Shown here: in pieces, positions 28,148 to 35,837 of the stretch | Numbering within the stretch: position 1 is the first letter of the stretch | Layout: every line of letters begins with the position of its first letter | DNA from: Halobacteriovorax sp. | GTDB taxonomy: Bacteria; Bdellovibrionota; Bacteriovoracia; Bacteriovoracales; Bacteriovoracaceae | Direction of reading: 5' to 3' | Assembly (NCBI GenBank): GCA_002720865.1 | Contig: PBIO01000014.1 | Location: 865,769-929,768, forward strand | DNA length: 64,000 nucleotides | Notes under the pieces: model-generated | Seen by the model: the letters and a program-made list of their open reading frames with translations, nothing else | The model's database searches: none | Told to the model about the DNA's origin: nothing | Program-made: the position numbers and the translations under genes

Positions 28148-29071
28148 CTAGAGCAGACCAAAGCGATAAGCTCCTTCGAATTGGTGTCTCGTATCTTTCC
28201 ATAGATTAAGAAACTTTAATACTTCGCCAATGGTTTCTCTATCGCGAAGGATCCTATTATGGCCCAACCCTTCGGTCAGTAAGAACTTTGGATAGATGGT
28301 TTCGCCTTTGATTTCATTAACAACTTTAAATGGGACCTGCTTATCAAGCTTGTCGTGAACAACAAGAACTGGACCATTGTGAACCTTTAGAAACTTGCCT
28401 TGTTCAAACTCATTAATTCTAATATTTAGATCTTTTTCAATTTTAGAAAAGAGATAATCACTTTGCAGTTTGTTAAAACCGATAAGAGAAGAAAAATTCT
28501 TAAGAATACTTGTAAGTTTATTTGGAGAACCGACGCTAACAAAAGGAATATTTTCTAATTCCTTAAATTTCGAAAGGGCGTAGCCAGTACTAAAAGCCCC
28601 AAAGCTGTGGGCCACAATTGCGCTATAAGGACCGTTGTTGATTTCAAGCTCTCTAATTATCTCTCCCGCCATAATGGCGTTAAGGCGACTCTTAGGAGAG
28701 TTTCCATGTCCAGGTAAATCAATCGCCACAACTTCATAACCATTTTGCACAAGGGGTTCAAAAAAATGTGAAAAGTCGCTGGCAGCTCCTTCCCAACCAT
28801 GCACTAAAAGTACTTTTCTGATTGAACGACCATATTTATAAATAGTGACACGTTTATCATTAAGTACTCTATTACTTACTCTAGTACCTGTAGGGAATGC
28901 ATTTTTCCTTTTTTTTCTAGCAAAAGGAGTACTAAAAACTCTAAGTCCCAAGTTTGCTCCTAGCATGGGATTGATTCCAGAAACTGTCGATATAACCTTT
29001 TTTACAAGAGAATGCGTTCTGGTGCGAACGTTCGTTCTTTTTGGTGCGATATTTTTAGTTTGAGTTTTCAT
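28148..29071 (-). CDS. Alpha/beta-fold hydrolase
   Basis: 307 aa from ATG 29071, chosen because AAGGAGAAGG lies directly upstream; an ORF-extending ATG further up lacks such a site. Motifs: oxyanion LLVHGWEGAASDF, nucleophile elbow VAHSFGAFS, acid VVHDKLDKQVPF and the catalytic His in EGLGHNRIL. A basic N-terminal segment (KRTNVRTRTHSLVKK) precedes the domain. It follows the tetR gene by 10 bp and is probably repressed by it. Substrate unknown. Confidence 0.82.
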   Translation of the reverse strand: MKTQTKNIAPKRTNVRTRTHSLVKKVISTVSGINPMLGANLGLRVFSTPFARKKRKNAFPTGTRVSNRVLNDKRVTIYKYGRSIRKVLLVHGWEGAASDFSHFFEPLVQNGYEVVAIDLPGHGNSPKSRLNAIMAGEIIRELEINNGPYSAIVAHSFGAFSTGYALSKFKELENIPFVSVGSPNKLTSILKNFSSLIGFNKLQSDYLFSKIEKDLNIRINEFEQGKFLKVHNGPVLVVHDKLDKQVPFKVVNEIKGETIYPKFLLTEGLGHNRILRDRETIGEVLKFLNLWKDTRHQFEGAYRFGLL

Positions 29072-29081
29072 TTCCTTCTCC

Positions 29082-29669
29082 TTATATCTGGTAGCGTTCA
29101 ATGAATTCATTGAATGAAGATTGAAAAATTTTATTGGCTGACTTAACTTCCATTGTTCTTAAATAAACGAGGTGACCAATAATTATTGAGTAGAGTTCAA
29201 AAGTAACTTTTTTAGTTTCGATACTTTTTCTAAAATGATCTTCTTCTACACAAAGGTCGATACTATAATTTAGTGAACTGATTAGTTTATTAGTATGCAG
29301 TTGAATACGGCTTTTCACAGCTCCTGGTTTTGAATCATACTCCACCGCTGCTGCAAGAAAAGGGCAGGTCCCACCACCGTCAGTTTTATACCAATTTACC
29401 CAATTTTTTACGATGAGCTTTAATCTAGGTAGGCCGCGTTTTGCTTTTAGTGACCTTCCGAAAATATCGGCACCAAACTTTTCAGCTGCATGGTCAAGGA
29501 TCATAAGATGCATTTTTTCTTTTGAGTTAAAGTGAGCAAACAGTCCGCTTTTACTCATACCAACTTCATTGGCCAAGGATGCAATTGAAACAGACTCAAA
29601 GCCGGTATTGCGTACTAAGGCCAAGGCCGTATCTAAAATTGTTAATTTACGTTCTGCACTAGTGCTCAT
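29082..29669 (-). CDS. TetR-family transcriptional regulator
   Basis: 195 aa. N-terminal HTH (about 9-52): ILDTALALVRNTGFESVSIA then NEVGMSKSGLFAHFNSKE, typical of TetR. The C-terminal ligand domain includes GTCPFLAAAVEYDSKPG, resembling the TetR_C domain seen with YcdC/YxaF-like regulators. It likely controls itself and the hydrolase gene downstream through a palindrome just upstream of its start. Confidence 0.9.
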   Translation of the reverse strand: MSTSAERKLTILDTALALVRNTGFESVSIASLANEVGMSKSGLFAHFNSKEKMHLMILDHAAEKFGADIFGRSLKAKRGLPRLKLIVKNWVNWYKTDGGGTCPFLAAAVEYDSKPGAVKSRIQLHTNKLISSLNYSIDLCVEEDHFRKSIETKKVTFELYSIIIGHLVYLRTMEVKSANKIFQSSFNEFIERYQI

Positions 29670-29683
29670 AAAATAAATATAGC

Positions 29684-29696
29684 ACGATCGTTCGAT
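29684..29696. promoter_or_regulatory. Possible TetR operator
   Basis: Overlapping palindromes ACGATCGT (29684-29691) and ATCGTTCGAT (29687-29696) lie 15-27 bp upstream of the tetR start. A related CGAACGTTCG occurs at 29025-29034 inside the hydrolase 5' end. Confidence 0.4.
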
Positions 29697-29837
29697 TTAT
29701 CAATATAAAAGAACACGTAATATTGGCACATTGCGGCATAAGGTCAAATTATCTTTACAATAAACTGTAGTTCTCTCAAAAGCTTTTTAGTGCTATATTC
29801 ACCATTAGCTTTAAGCAAAGCTACGATCAATTGAAAC

Positions 29838-30203
29838 GGGGGTGCCCTGGTTTCGACAGGATCAGTGGACGCTTGGGGTGCGTGTCTGGGTTGGTCTCTT
29901 GGCCCAGTAAAAAGGAGACCAAACATAATTGCAAACAATGACTTTGCACCTGCAATGGCTGCCTAATAGGCAATACCATTCATGAGGCGCTAGTGCCAAT
30001 AAACAGAATCTAGCAAAGCAGTTAAGCCTGCTGTCGAACTAGGCTTTGAGGCCGCCGGGTATCCTCGTTAATCAGTCACCGGGCGTTGCCATTTGCAAGT
30101 AAAATGGACAGCCTTGTCTGCGGGCAAAAAACGCAGAAGACACACGTGGTGCCTTATTCAAAAACTGTCTTGGACGTGGGTTCGATTCCCACCACCTCCA
30201 CCA
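29838..30203 (+). ncRNA. ssrA: Transfer-messenger RNA (tmRNA)
   Basis: 366 nt. The 5' end GGGGGTG (29838-29844) pairs with CACCTCC (30193-30199) to form the 7-bp acceptor stem, followed by discriminator A and an encoded CCA (30201-30203). Conserved CTGGTTTCGACAGG follows the 5' end, and a T-arm with GGTTCGATTCC precedes the 3' acceptor. The resume codon and tag reading frame lie at 29931. A TATATT -10-like box sits at 29794-29799. The gene is intact and serves as the integration target of the element to its right. Confidence 0.97.
29931..29966 (+). other. tmRNA proteolysis-tag reading frame
   Basis: GCA resume codon followed by codons for ANNDFAPAMAA and TAA, then an in-frame TAG. The tag ends in Ala-Ala as usual, but with Met-Ala-Ala rather than Leu-Ala-Ala. 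Confidence 0.85.
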
Positions 30204-31921
30204 ATCGAAATGCTAGACGAACTCTCGTCCATAAAGAGTTCGGGACTAGCATTTTTTTTTGCCTTTTTTTCAGACCTTCCACCACCAGACGCATTGGCCA
30301 CGCCTAGTGTCCTTCCACTTCTATAAAAAGGGAGCACAACCCCCTTTTCTCCACCAGAATTCCTCTGGTCTTTATTCCCATTTTCTTTTGTCCACACGTT
30401 AATTTGAATCAAATTGTCAGGGCCGATATGGATACTTTTCATGACGCTCTTGGTAATCATTCTCTTCTTTTGCAGTTTGAATTTTCTAAATTTCTCAGAA
30501 CTTAGTTTTTTGAGGTTATCCAATACAAATTCAGGGTGAATAGTCTCTGGCTCTTCATTTGCGGACTTGATCTCAAGTTCAGCTATCTGCTCTTGAACTT
30601 TCTCAAGCTCGCTTTCAGAGTCCTTGAGTCGATTTACAATCGCATCTACACTTCCAGCTAGATCACTAGTTGAGATAACATCAATAAGCTTATTGATTTG
30701 TCCTTGTATGCTTTTCTCTTCACGTTTTTTTGCCTTTAGCTGGCCTTTGTACTCAGGAGAGGTATTCACAGAGAGTTCTTTAAGAATCTCAATAAAATCA
30801 TCTTTGAGTGCCTGATTATTTAGGATGCTAAAGAGGTGTTTTTTAATTCTTTGTTCAAGCTCAATTGCAGGATAGCGTTTTATTTGGCACTCAGATTTTT
30901 TACTGTGGCCATAATAGTAGTGCTTATTGGTTTTTCCTGTTGCAGATTGCCCAAAGAGTGCCTGTCCACACTCATCACAAGTTAATAGACCTGAAAGAAT
31001 AAAGTCATGAGTTGCCTCATGTCTTACGGCTTTATTTGAGTCTAGGATTTTAGCTGCCTTGTTGAAATCAAGTTCGCTAATAATCTTCTCCCATGAAGTA
31101 TCAACAAAATGGTATTTTTCAATAGTTTTTAACTGGCTTTGATCTAGCTCTTTGTTCTCTTTATTAATTTCTCTTTTTCCCATATAAAAGGGATTGGTAA
31201 GAAGTCTGTATAAAGAAGAGTGGGTAAATGGCTTACCACCATAGTTGATCCCACTTCTTGAAGTCCAAGCTTTGTTATTAATATTATTATTTTTTAAATA
31301 CTTTAACACTTCTGAGACTTGAGCTGTTTCTAGGAACACCTTATACATTTTTTTAACAATTCTGGCCTCATCCTTATTGATAATCATTGAACCTGATTGA
31401 GTAGGGTGCTTATCAAAGCCTAGTATGGGAGTACCACCATTTAAAAGACCTCTTAATGCTCTTGCATGGAAATTGTTTTTAATCCTTTCAGCAGTTAGCT
31501 CTCTTTCAAATTGGGCCAATGCCATGATGATAGTCATAAAGACTTTTCCGGCAGGGCTTGTTGTGTCAAAGTCATATTGTAGACAGATAAAATCTGCTCC
31601 TAAATCTTCAAGCTCTTGAACAAAACTAAGAAAATCGGTAACTGATCTACTTAACCTTGAAAGCTCTGTTACAATGACAGTGTCAATTTTATTTCGTCTA
31701 ACATCATCGAGTAATTTTTGATATTCGGGGCGATCAGTATTTTTTCCTGAAAATGCTTCATCTTTATAAATACCGACAAGTTTTCCCCATTTATTATTAT
31801 CGTATCTATTTTTTTCTTCAATTTTTAATTTGAGTCGTTGTAATTGGGAAGTAATAGAGCCTTCTTTGTTTTTGGCTTGCTCTTCTGTACTCACACGACA
31901 ATATATTCCAACTTTTCTCAT
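30158..31921 (-). CDS. Large serine recombinase (element integrase)
   Basis: 587 aa. N-terminal resolvase domain with catalytic Ser11 (GIYCRVSTEEQ), YKDEAFSGKNTDRPEYQKL, VTELSRLSRS and FMTIIMALAQFERELTAERI. A recombinase domain follows (about 165-275), then a zinc ribbon (LTCDECGQAL ... KKSECQIKR, about 305-345) and a coiled coil (about 385-450), the standard large serine integrase layout. The last roughly 30 residues, including IGGGGGNRTHVQDSF, are encoded by the complement of the ssrA terminator and tmRNA 3' end, so the present C terminus is created by the integrated state. It mediates site-specific integration and excision. Confidence 0.93.
   Translation of the reverse strand: MRKVGIYCRVSTEEQAKNKEGSITSQLQRLKLKIEEKNRYDNNKWGKLVGIYKDEAFSGKNTDRPEYQKLLDDVRRNKIDTVIVTELSRLSRSVTDFLSFVQELEDLGADFICLQYDFDTTSPAGKVFMTIIMALAQFERELTAERIKNNFHARALRGLLNGGTPILGFDKHPTQSGSMIINKDEARIVKKMYKVFLETAQVSEVLKYLKNNNINNKAWTSRSGINYGGKPFTHSSLYRLLTNPFYMGKREINKENKELDQSQLKTIEKYHFVDTSWEKIISELDFNKAAKILDSNKAVRHEATHDFILSGLLTCDECGQALFGQSATGKTNKHYYYGHSKKSECQIKRYPAIELEQRIKKHLFSILNNQALKDDFIEILKELSVNTSPEYKGQLKAKKREEKSIQGQINKLIDVISTSDLAGSVDAIVNRLKDSESELEKVQEQIAELEIKSANEEPETIHPEFVLDNLKKLSSEKFRKFKLQKKRMITKSVMKSIHIGPDNLIQINVWTKENGNKDQRNSGGEKGVVLPFYRSGRTLGVANASGGGRSEKKAKKNASPELFMDESSSSISIGGGGGNRTHVQDSF
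30208..30260 (+). terminator. ssrA intrinsic terminator
   Basis: AAATGCTAG plus CGAACTC (30208-30224) pair with GAGTTCG and CTAGCATTT (30236-30254), giving a long interrupted stem followed by nine T residues. It begins 5 bp after the tmRNA CCA. It lies inside the integrase frame on the other strand, so it may be supplied by the element. Confidence 0.85.
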
Positions 31922-31947
31922 ATTTTAATCCTATTTTTTATTAATGT

Positions 31948-32970
31948 TCAAAACAAAGAGACATCTTCGTAGTCACTGAGCTTAAAAAGCTCCATAGTTG
32001 TTCCAGTGAAAATTTTCTCTATTTTATTTGTTCTATCCTGATCAAGATTTGAAATGAAATCTGGTGAAAAAACAATATTTTCACTATGAGCCAATACAAA
32101 CTTTGATAATTGTATTTCTTTCTCTGCGGTATCCATTTTTTCTAATTGCTCTCCTAAACAATCATAATTTGATTTCCTATGCCAAGTGATTATGACTTGA
32201 GTGTCATTGTTATGAGGAAAAATATTTAATCCGATAAAATGAATTGTCTTAGAAGCAAAATTGTTTCTTTTATTTCCGTCAAAATCACAGACAGGACTAA
32301 TGAAAGAGCTAACTGCAAATTGTGAAGCCTTACTTGGTATTACAAAGTGAATACCTTTTGTATGATGATATTTACTATTTTTGATTTGATACCTAAGTGA
32401 CTCGAAATATGGTTCAACATCCTCAGCACCCATTGATTGCCCTAGTAATGCCATTTCTAAAATTTCACCATTTAAAAAATCCCAATTAATACTCTTCTCA
32501 GTTTTCAGAAAAGGATATATTTTGAGTAGGGTGTCGATATCCTTCTCTTTACTCGCCTTTGACATAATATTAAATACTTTTATTGCATTTAATTTACTCC
32601 AATACTCTCGACATAATGTACGATAATAAAATAAGACAAATTGCTCAGGTGTAATATTGGATATATTGCTTGCTTGATTAAAATCAATAGGGGCAAAGAT
32701 ACTTGAATCATGGTGACTACAAAACCCTGTAAAGGTTGAGGCATTATTTCTTCCAATTTTCTTAAATTGTATTTTTCCATTAGAAGCATAATCAATAATA
32801 CTTAAATGGTTATCAACTTCAATTTGGTCTAAAATAAATGAATTTTGAATAGAATGTGATCTTATTATTCTCTCTGAGCAATCATCATTTTGATCAAAAC
32901 AAATCTGATGAGCACTTCTTTTGTAATAAGTCTTGAATAGTTCAAGATATTTAACTATATCATTTGTCAT
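31948..32970 (-). CDS. Zinc-finger/HNH-like protein paired with XRE regulator, candidate effector
   Basis: 340 aa. Residues 24-90 hold a probable metal site: C24-x6-C31, H39 (RSHSIQNS), then FCSHHDSSIF with C84, H87 and D88. The remainder is helical and not assigned. I recall uncharacterised accessory-genome proteins with similar SHSIQ...FC.HHD motifs, but know no established function. Its ATG overlaps the stop of the upstream XRE gene by 4 bp, an arrangement like toxin-antitoxin or defence pairs. An effector or nuclease role is inferred from that context only. Confidence 0.6.
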   Translation of the reverse strand: MTNDIVKYLELFKTYYKRSAHQICFDQNDDCSERIIRSHSIQNSFILDQIEVDNHLSIIDYASNGKIQFKKIGRNNASTFTGFCSHHDSSIFAPIDFNQASNISNITPEQFVLFYYRTLCREYWSKLNAIKVFNIMSKASKEKDIDTLLKIYPFLKTEKSINWDFLNGEILEMALLGQSMGAEDVEPYFESLRYQIKNSKYHHTKGIHFVIPSKASQFAVSSFISPVCDFDGNKRNNFASKTIHFIGLNIFPHNNDTQVIITWHRKSNYDCLGEQLEKMDTAEKEIQLSKFVLAHSENIVFSPDFISNLDQDRTNKIEKIFTGTTMELFKLSDYEDVSLF

Positions 32971-33218
32971 TTCTTAGCTCTCTTAATAATCATATCAATT
33001 TTAAGTCCAATCCCATTTGCAATTCTCACTAGCTGATTAATTGAAACGCCTCTTTCAGTTCCCCGAAGGGTTTTATTGACATTCTTTCTATCCATACCGA
33101 TTAAGCGTCCAACTTCTCCTTGAGAGAGGCCTTGCTTTTCCATTTCACTAAGTATTTTAGTAATAAGCTGCTCCTTTAATTTTGGAACTTCTGTTTCTTC
33201 CCAATCGACCACTGTCAT
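32967..33218 (-). CDS. XRE-family HTH regulator (antitoxin-like)
   Basis: 83 aa. The HTH spans about 25-70: MEKQGLSQGEVGRLIGMDRK then NKTLRGTERGVSINQLVRIA. The size and the C-terminal GIGLKIDMIIKRAKK resemble HigA-like antitoxins and small phage repressors. A near-perfect 11-bp inverted repeat lies in its promoter region. The stop overlaps the next gene's start (ATGA). Confidence 0.85.
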   Translation of the reverse strand: MTVVDWEETEVPKLKEQLITKILSEMEKQGLSQGEVGRLIGMDRKNVNKTLRGTERGVSINQLVRIANGIGLKIDMIIKRAKK

Positions 33219-33241
33219 AACTCCTTATCGGTATATTAAGA

Positions 33242-33267
33242 GACTAGCGTGAATTATCACGCTGGTC
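33242..33267. promoter_or_regulatory. Palindromic operator (or terminator stem) upstream of XRE gene
   Basis: GACTAGCGTGA (33242-33252) and TCACGCTGGTC (33257-33267) form 11-bp arms with one mismatch and a 4-bp centre. It is located 24-49 bp before the XRE start. No T-tract follows, so an autoregulatory operator is preferred over a terminator for the upstream small genes. Confidence 0.55.
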
Positions 33268-33300
33268 AATGGGAATAAATTGATAAGTAATTATAGCTAT

Positions 33301-33471
33301 TTATGAAGCCTGAGCAGAAATATTTGGAAAAATAAGCTGACAAAGATGCTTAATTCTTTCCTTGTTTTGATATTCAGATATTTCAGCTTCCTTGATAACA
33401 ATTTGAAATTCATTAATTTTAATTTGTCTTCTCCGCTTCTTGCCTGTGGCCTTAGCTTTCTTTTTTGGCAT
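33301..33471 (-). CDS. Small basic protein, 56 aa
   Basis: ATG at 33471, TAA at 33301-33303. The N terminus is strongly basic (MPKKKAKATGKKRRRQIK), followed by an amphipathic region (NEFQIVIKEAEISEYQNKE). Its start lies inside the 3' end of the 108-aa gene (20-bp overlap), consistent with operon coupling. The basic N terminus suggests nucleic-acid binding; no family recognised. Confidence 0.5.
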   Translation of the reverse strand: MPKKKAKATGKKRRRQIKINEFQIVIKEAEISEYQNKERIKHLCQLIFPNISAQAS

Positions 33472-33778
33472 CTACTGGCTTATTTTTTCTTGGTTTCAAA
33501 TCTATGAGGGTGGACTTAAGAATTTCCTCAATACTATCGCTATCGTTCATCTGTGATACTACTTTTTTAAGATACTCCTTTGAATTGAAATGCTCCTTGA
33601 TAATCTTAGTTTTATATTGTCTGTAGTAACTCTGATAAAATTTCTGGATGATCCAAGATGAAAGTTTGGCAGGAGTGACCTTGATACAAGCTTCATTTTT
33701 CAATTCATCATACATAGACGAAAGGGCCGACTTGGCCCCCTCATCTAATATAATTCTTCCTGATTTTAATTTACTCAT
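33452..33778 (-). CDS. Element-encoded small protein, 108 aa
   Basis: Predicted soluble and mostly helical, with a basic C terminus (LKPRKNKPVDAKKES). No signal peptide or recognised domain. It lies between the 56-aa basic protein and the lipoprotein gene (6-bp gap). The size and charge are compatible with an accessory DNA-transfer protein, but this is only a possibility. Confidence 0.55.
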   Translation of the reverse strand: MSKLKSGRIILDEGAKSALSSMYDELKNEACIKVTPAKLSSWIIQKFYQSYYRQYKTKIIKEHFNSKEYLKKVVSQMNDSDSIEEILKSTLIDLKPRKNKPVDAKKES

Positions 33779-33784
33779 TTTACC

Positions 33785-34528
33785 TCACTTGATTTTTTTA
33801 AAGCTAACATTAACTTTATACGTTCTGGTTGCTTGGTTTTTATGGTTACTACTTGATGTTGAGCCACCATGAAAGAACCTTCTTTTACCGTGTCCAAAGC
33901 ATGATCCATAACCTTGAAACCCAATTCTGATATTGCCAAGATTGCCATCAGGAATAATTGAAAGGAAGGCTTCATTTGTTTCTTGAATCATTTCTTTTGA
34001 AACTTTAAATTCGGTAGTAATGGATAAGGCGGTATAGCTTACAATTTTCCCAAGTGGATACAGGTTGTCACCAATTCTTATTCTGAGCTTGGTATCATTT
34101 AAATTATTAGTAAAAATAACATCTTGTTCATTAAGACCATTAAAATTTCGATATTTTAAATTACAACCTCCAGACCTTCTTCTGTCCCAACAGATTTTTC
34201 TTTTTAAAAGTTCACAGCGTCTACAAGGACGATCAAGTATTTCACATTCTCTATCAACCCATCCTGATGGATAACTTCTTTGGTACACTGGCCCAAACAT
34301 TGGAGTAGATACTTTTCCTGTGAAAGTAATGATTAGGGTTTCTTGTGACTTTAGGTCAGCGATATATTTATCAGATACAAGAATTTCATTTTCTAAAATT
34401 GGCTCATAGAATACTGTTGGAACTACTGGCTCTGGGTGATCTATTACTTCATCAGCTTCTTTATCCCAATTCTCACCACAAGAGGCGAGTAAAGAGATAG
34501 ATGTAACAATCAAGATTAATTTGAGCAT
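33785..34528 (-). CDS. Element-encoded Cys-containing lipoprotein, 247 aa
   Basis: Lipoprotein signal with lipobox LLASCG. The mature protein has a cysteine cluster (RECEILDRPCRRCELLKRKI, then CWDRR and GGCNLKY, about residues 95-125) likely disulfide-linked. Beta-rich flanks and a Gly/Ser/His stretch near the C terminus (CFGHGKRRFFHGGSTSSS) follow. One base separates it from the glycine-zipper lipoprotein gene. Possibly a surface or exclusion-type component of the conjugation module; no family recognised. Confidence 0.6.
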   Translation of the reverse strand: MLKLILIVTSISLLASCGENWDKEADEVIDHPEPVVPTVFYEPILENEILVSDKYIADLKSQETLIITFTGKVSTPMFGPVYQRSYPSGWVDRECEILDRPCRRCELLKRKICWDRRRSGGCNLKYRNFNGLNEQDVIFTNNLNDTKLRIRIGDNLYPLGKIVSYTALSITTEFKVSKEMIQETNEAFLSIIPDGNLGNIRIGFQGYGSCFGHGKRRFFHGGSTSSSNHKNQATRTYKVNVSFKKIK

Positions 34529-34529
34529 A

Positions 34530-34988
34530 TTATTTTTTCTCCTTTTTTAATTGTTGATTAGGTATCCATTGAGGTTCTTCTGAAATCATCCAAACTCTAT
34601 GACCCTCGACTAACTTCTTGCCTTGAACTTGAGTATCAACCCATTGAGATTCAACAACTGGCATTGAAAGGCCGGGATTGTTTCCTGATGAATAGTTTTT
34701 TGGATAATCGACTCCAAACTTATCTAAATTAAAAAGAGTTTCTCTTCTGGTTTTCTGATCTCTCTTATTAAGGCCCTTATGAATAAAGTAAGATGCAATT
34801 CCACTTATTGCACCGCCTATAAGCGCACCTTTTAATGCTCCTTTGCCACTATCTTTACTTAGTGATGATCCTGTTACTGCACCTGTTGCTAGTCCTGTAC
34901 CTATTCCAAGTGTTAATGACTCTTTCATTGTTGAACAACCTGTCGTTAATATGGCCATTGCCATAGTCAAAATTAGTGCTTTAAACAC
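34530..34988 (-). CDS. Glycine-zipper lipoprotein (T4SS-associated candidate)
   Basis: 152 aa; GTG start after AAAGGAG. Lipobox TTGCST, then a glycine-zipper helix pair (GIGTGLATGAVTGSS and GALKGALIGGAISGIASYF, about 28-68). The C-terminal part (about 80-150) contains VWMISEEPQWIP. Small outer-membrane lipoproteins occupy the VirB7 place in conjugation systems, and glycine zippers are seen in TraT-like and similar proteins; neither assignment is secure. Confidence 0.6.
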   Translation of the reverse strand: MFKALILTMAMAILTTGCSTMKESLTLGIGTGLATGAVTGSSLSKDSGKGALKGALIGGAISGIASYFIHKGLNKRDQKTRRETLFNLDKFGVDYPKNYSSGNNPGLSMPVVESQWVDTQVQGKKLVEGHRVWMISEEPQWIPNQQLKKEKK

Positions 34989-35020
34989 AAATGCTCCTTT
35001 AGACCCTTTAAGTCTTTATG

Positions 35021-35045
35021 CTGTAATTAAAATTACTGTAATTAC
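35021..35045. repeat. Direct/inverted AT-rich repeats upstream of lipoprotein operon
   Basis: CTGTAATTA occurs at 35021-35029 and again at 35036-35044. Between them GTAATTAAAATTAC is palindromic, and TGTAATTACA is a perfect palindrome. The position before the 34988 start suggests an operator. Confidence 0.4.
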
Positions 35046-35063
35046 AAATAGTTGATAGATTTC

Positions 35064-35097
35064 TCCTTCCCACATTGTGGGGACATAGTGGGGAGGG
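35064..35097. repeat. GC-rich inverted repeat with alternative stems
   Basis: TCCTTCCCAC (35064-35073) can pair with GTGGGGAGGG (35088-35097, two G-T pairs), or its CCCAC with the nearer GTGGG (35077-35081). It is intergenic between two minus-strand conjugation genes, without a T-tract. Candidate attenuator or transfer-origin hairpin. Confidence 0.4.
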
Positions 35098-35108
35098 ATA
35101 ATCTGGCT

Positions 35109-35837
35109 TTATAAATTTAAGTTTTGTCCTTTTCTATTTTGAAAAGTGAGATTTTTAATCATTCCAAATTCATTTTCTACTGAGTGAATGTAAAATTTAG
35201 GGGTGGCATCGGTATAATGCTCTTGTTCAAACTTGAATATAAAATTTTTAATCCATTCATGTTTTGTAAAAAATAATACAATACTAGTTGACGAATTTAG
35301 GTAGTAATTAAAGACAAGATCTTCATACTTCGCACACCCATTTGCCGAATTTTCATATTCAATGGCAGCATTAAATTCAAACTTTCCACGCTTTATGAGG
35401 GCATGGCCATCACTGTGAGCTTCAACAAGTCGTTGTGTTGGAGTAGAATTACTAAAGCTTTTGATGCATTGAAGTTCATTTTCAGAGACATACCTTTTGA
35501 TACTTTTAGATCGTTTTAATGACTCAGCAATATAGATTAAGTACATATCGTGTTCTTTACTATTACTTTTTAATTGGTTCCTATAGACCTTAATAGATTT
35601 GATTTCTGATAATTTAGCCATTCCAAGTTTAGTCAATTGATAGATCATCTGGTATCTTTTATTAATTGGCATACCACTTCTTTCAATTAATTTTAATTTT
35701 TCAATTTTATTTAGCCGCTTTCTGAGACATCGCTCAGCACTTGTTGGATAACAAAATTGATTTATTTGTTTAATACCTCCTAGTTTATATTTAAATAAAA
35801 AATGAAAGAGTTCTATCTCCCGTCCTGTTAATTTCAC
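35109..35837 (-). CDS. Replication-relaxation-like winged-helix protein
   Basis: 242 aa. Residues 1-75 form a winged helix (REIELFHFLFKYKLGGIKQI; RLNKIEKLKLIERSG). The C-terminal half has strands with AAIEYENSANGCAKYEDLV and SIVLFFTKHEWIKNF, resembling the replication-relaxation (Rep_relax/MobC-like) family of mobile elements, which may have a restriction-endonuclease-like fold. Its start overlaps the end of the FtsK-like gene by 4 bp. It is the best candidate in the window for a DNA-processing protein acting at oriT. No canonical relaxase is visible. Confidence 0.6.
   Translation of the reverse strand: MKLTGREIELFHFLFKYKLGGIKQINQFCYPTSAERCLRKRLNKIEKLKLIERSGMPINKRYQMIYQLTKLGMAKLSEIKSIKVYRNQLKSNSKEHDMYLIYIAESLKRSKSIKRYVSENELQCIKSFSNSTPTQRLVEAHSDGHALIKRGKFEFNAAIEYENSANGCAKYEDLVFNYYLNSSTSIVLFFTKHEWIKNFIFKFEQEHYTDATPKFYIHSVENEFGMIKNLTFQNRKGQNLNL

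Noticed and set aside
29712..29730. TGGCAC at 29716 before ssrA as a sigma-54 promoter
   Set aside because: The TTGC that follows is at the wrong spacing from TGGCAC, and tmRNA is normally constitutive.
29744..29938. 64-aa minus-strand ORF across the ssrA 5' half
   Set aside because: It is the complement of the tmRNA and its promoter; no ribosome site and no protein-like features.
30086..30326. Two plus-strand ORFs reading through the tmRNA 3' end
   Set aside because: They lie in structured RNA and opposite the integrase; translations are low-complexity shadows.
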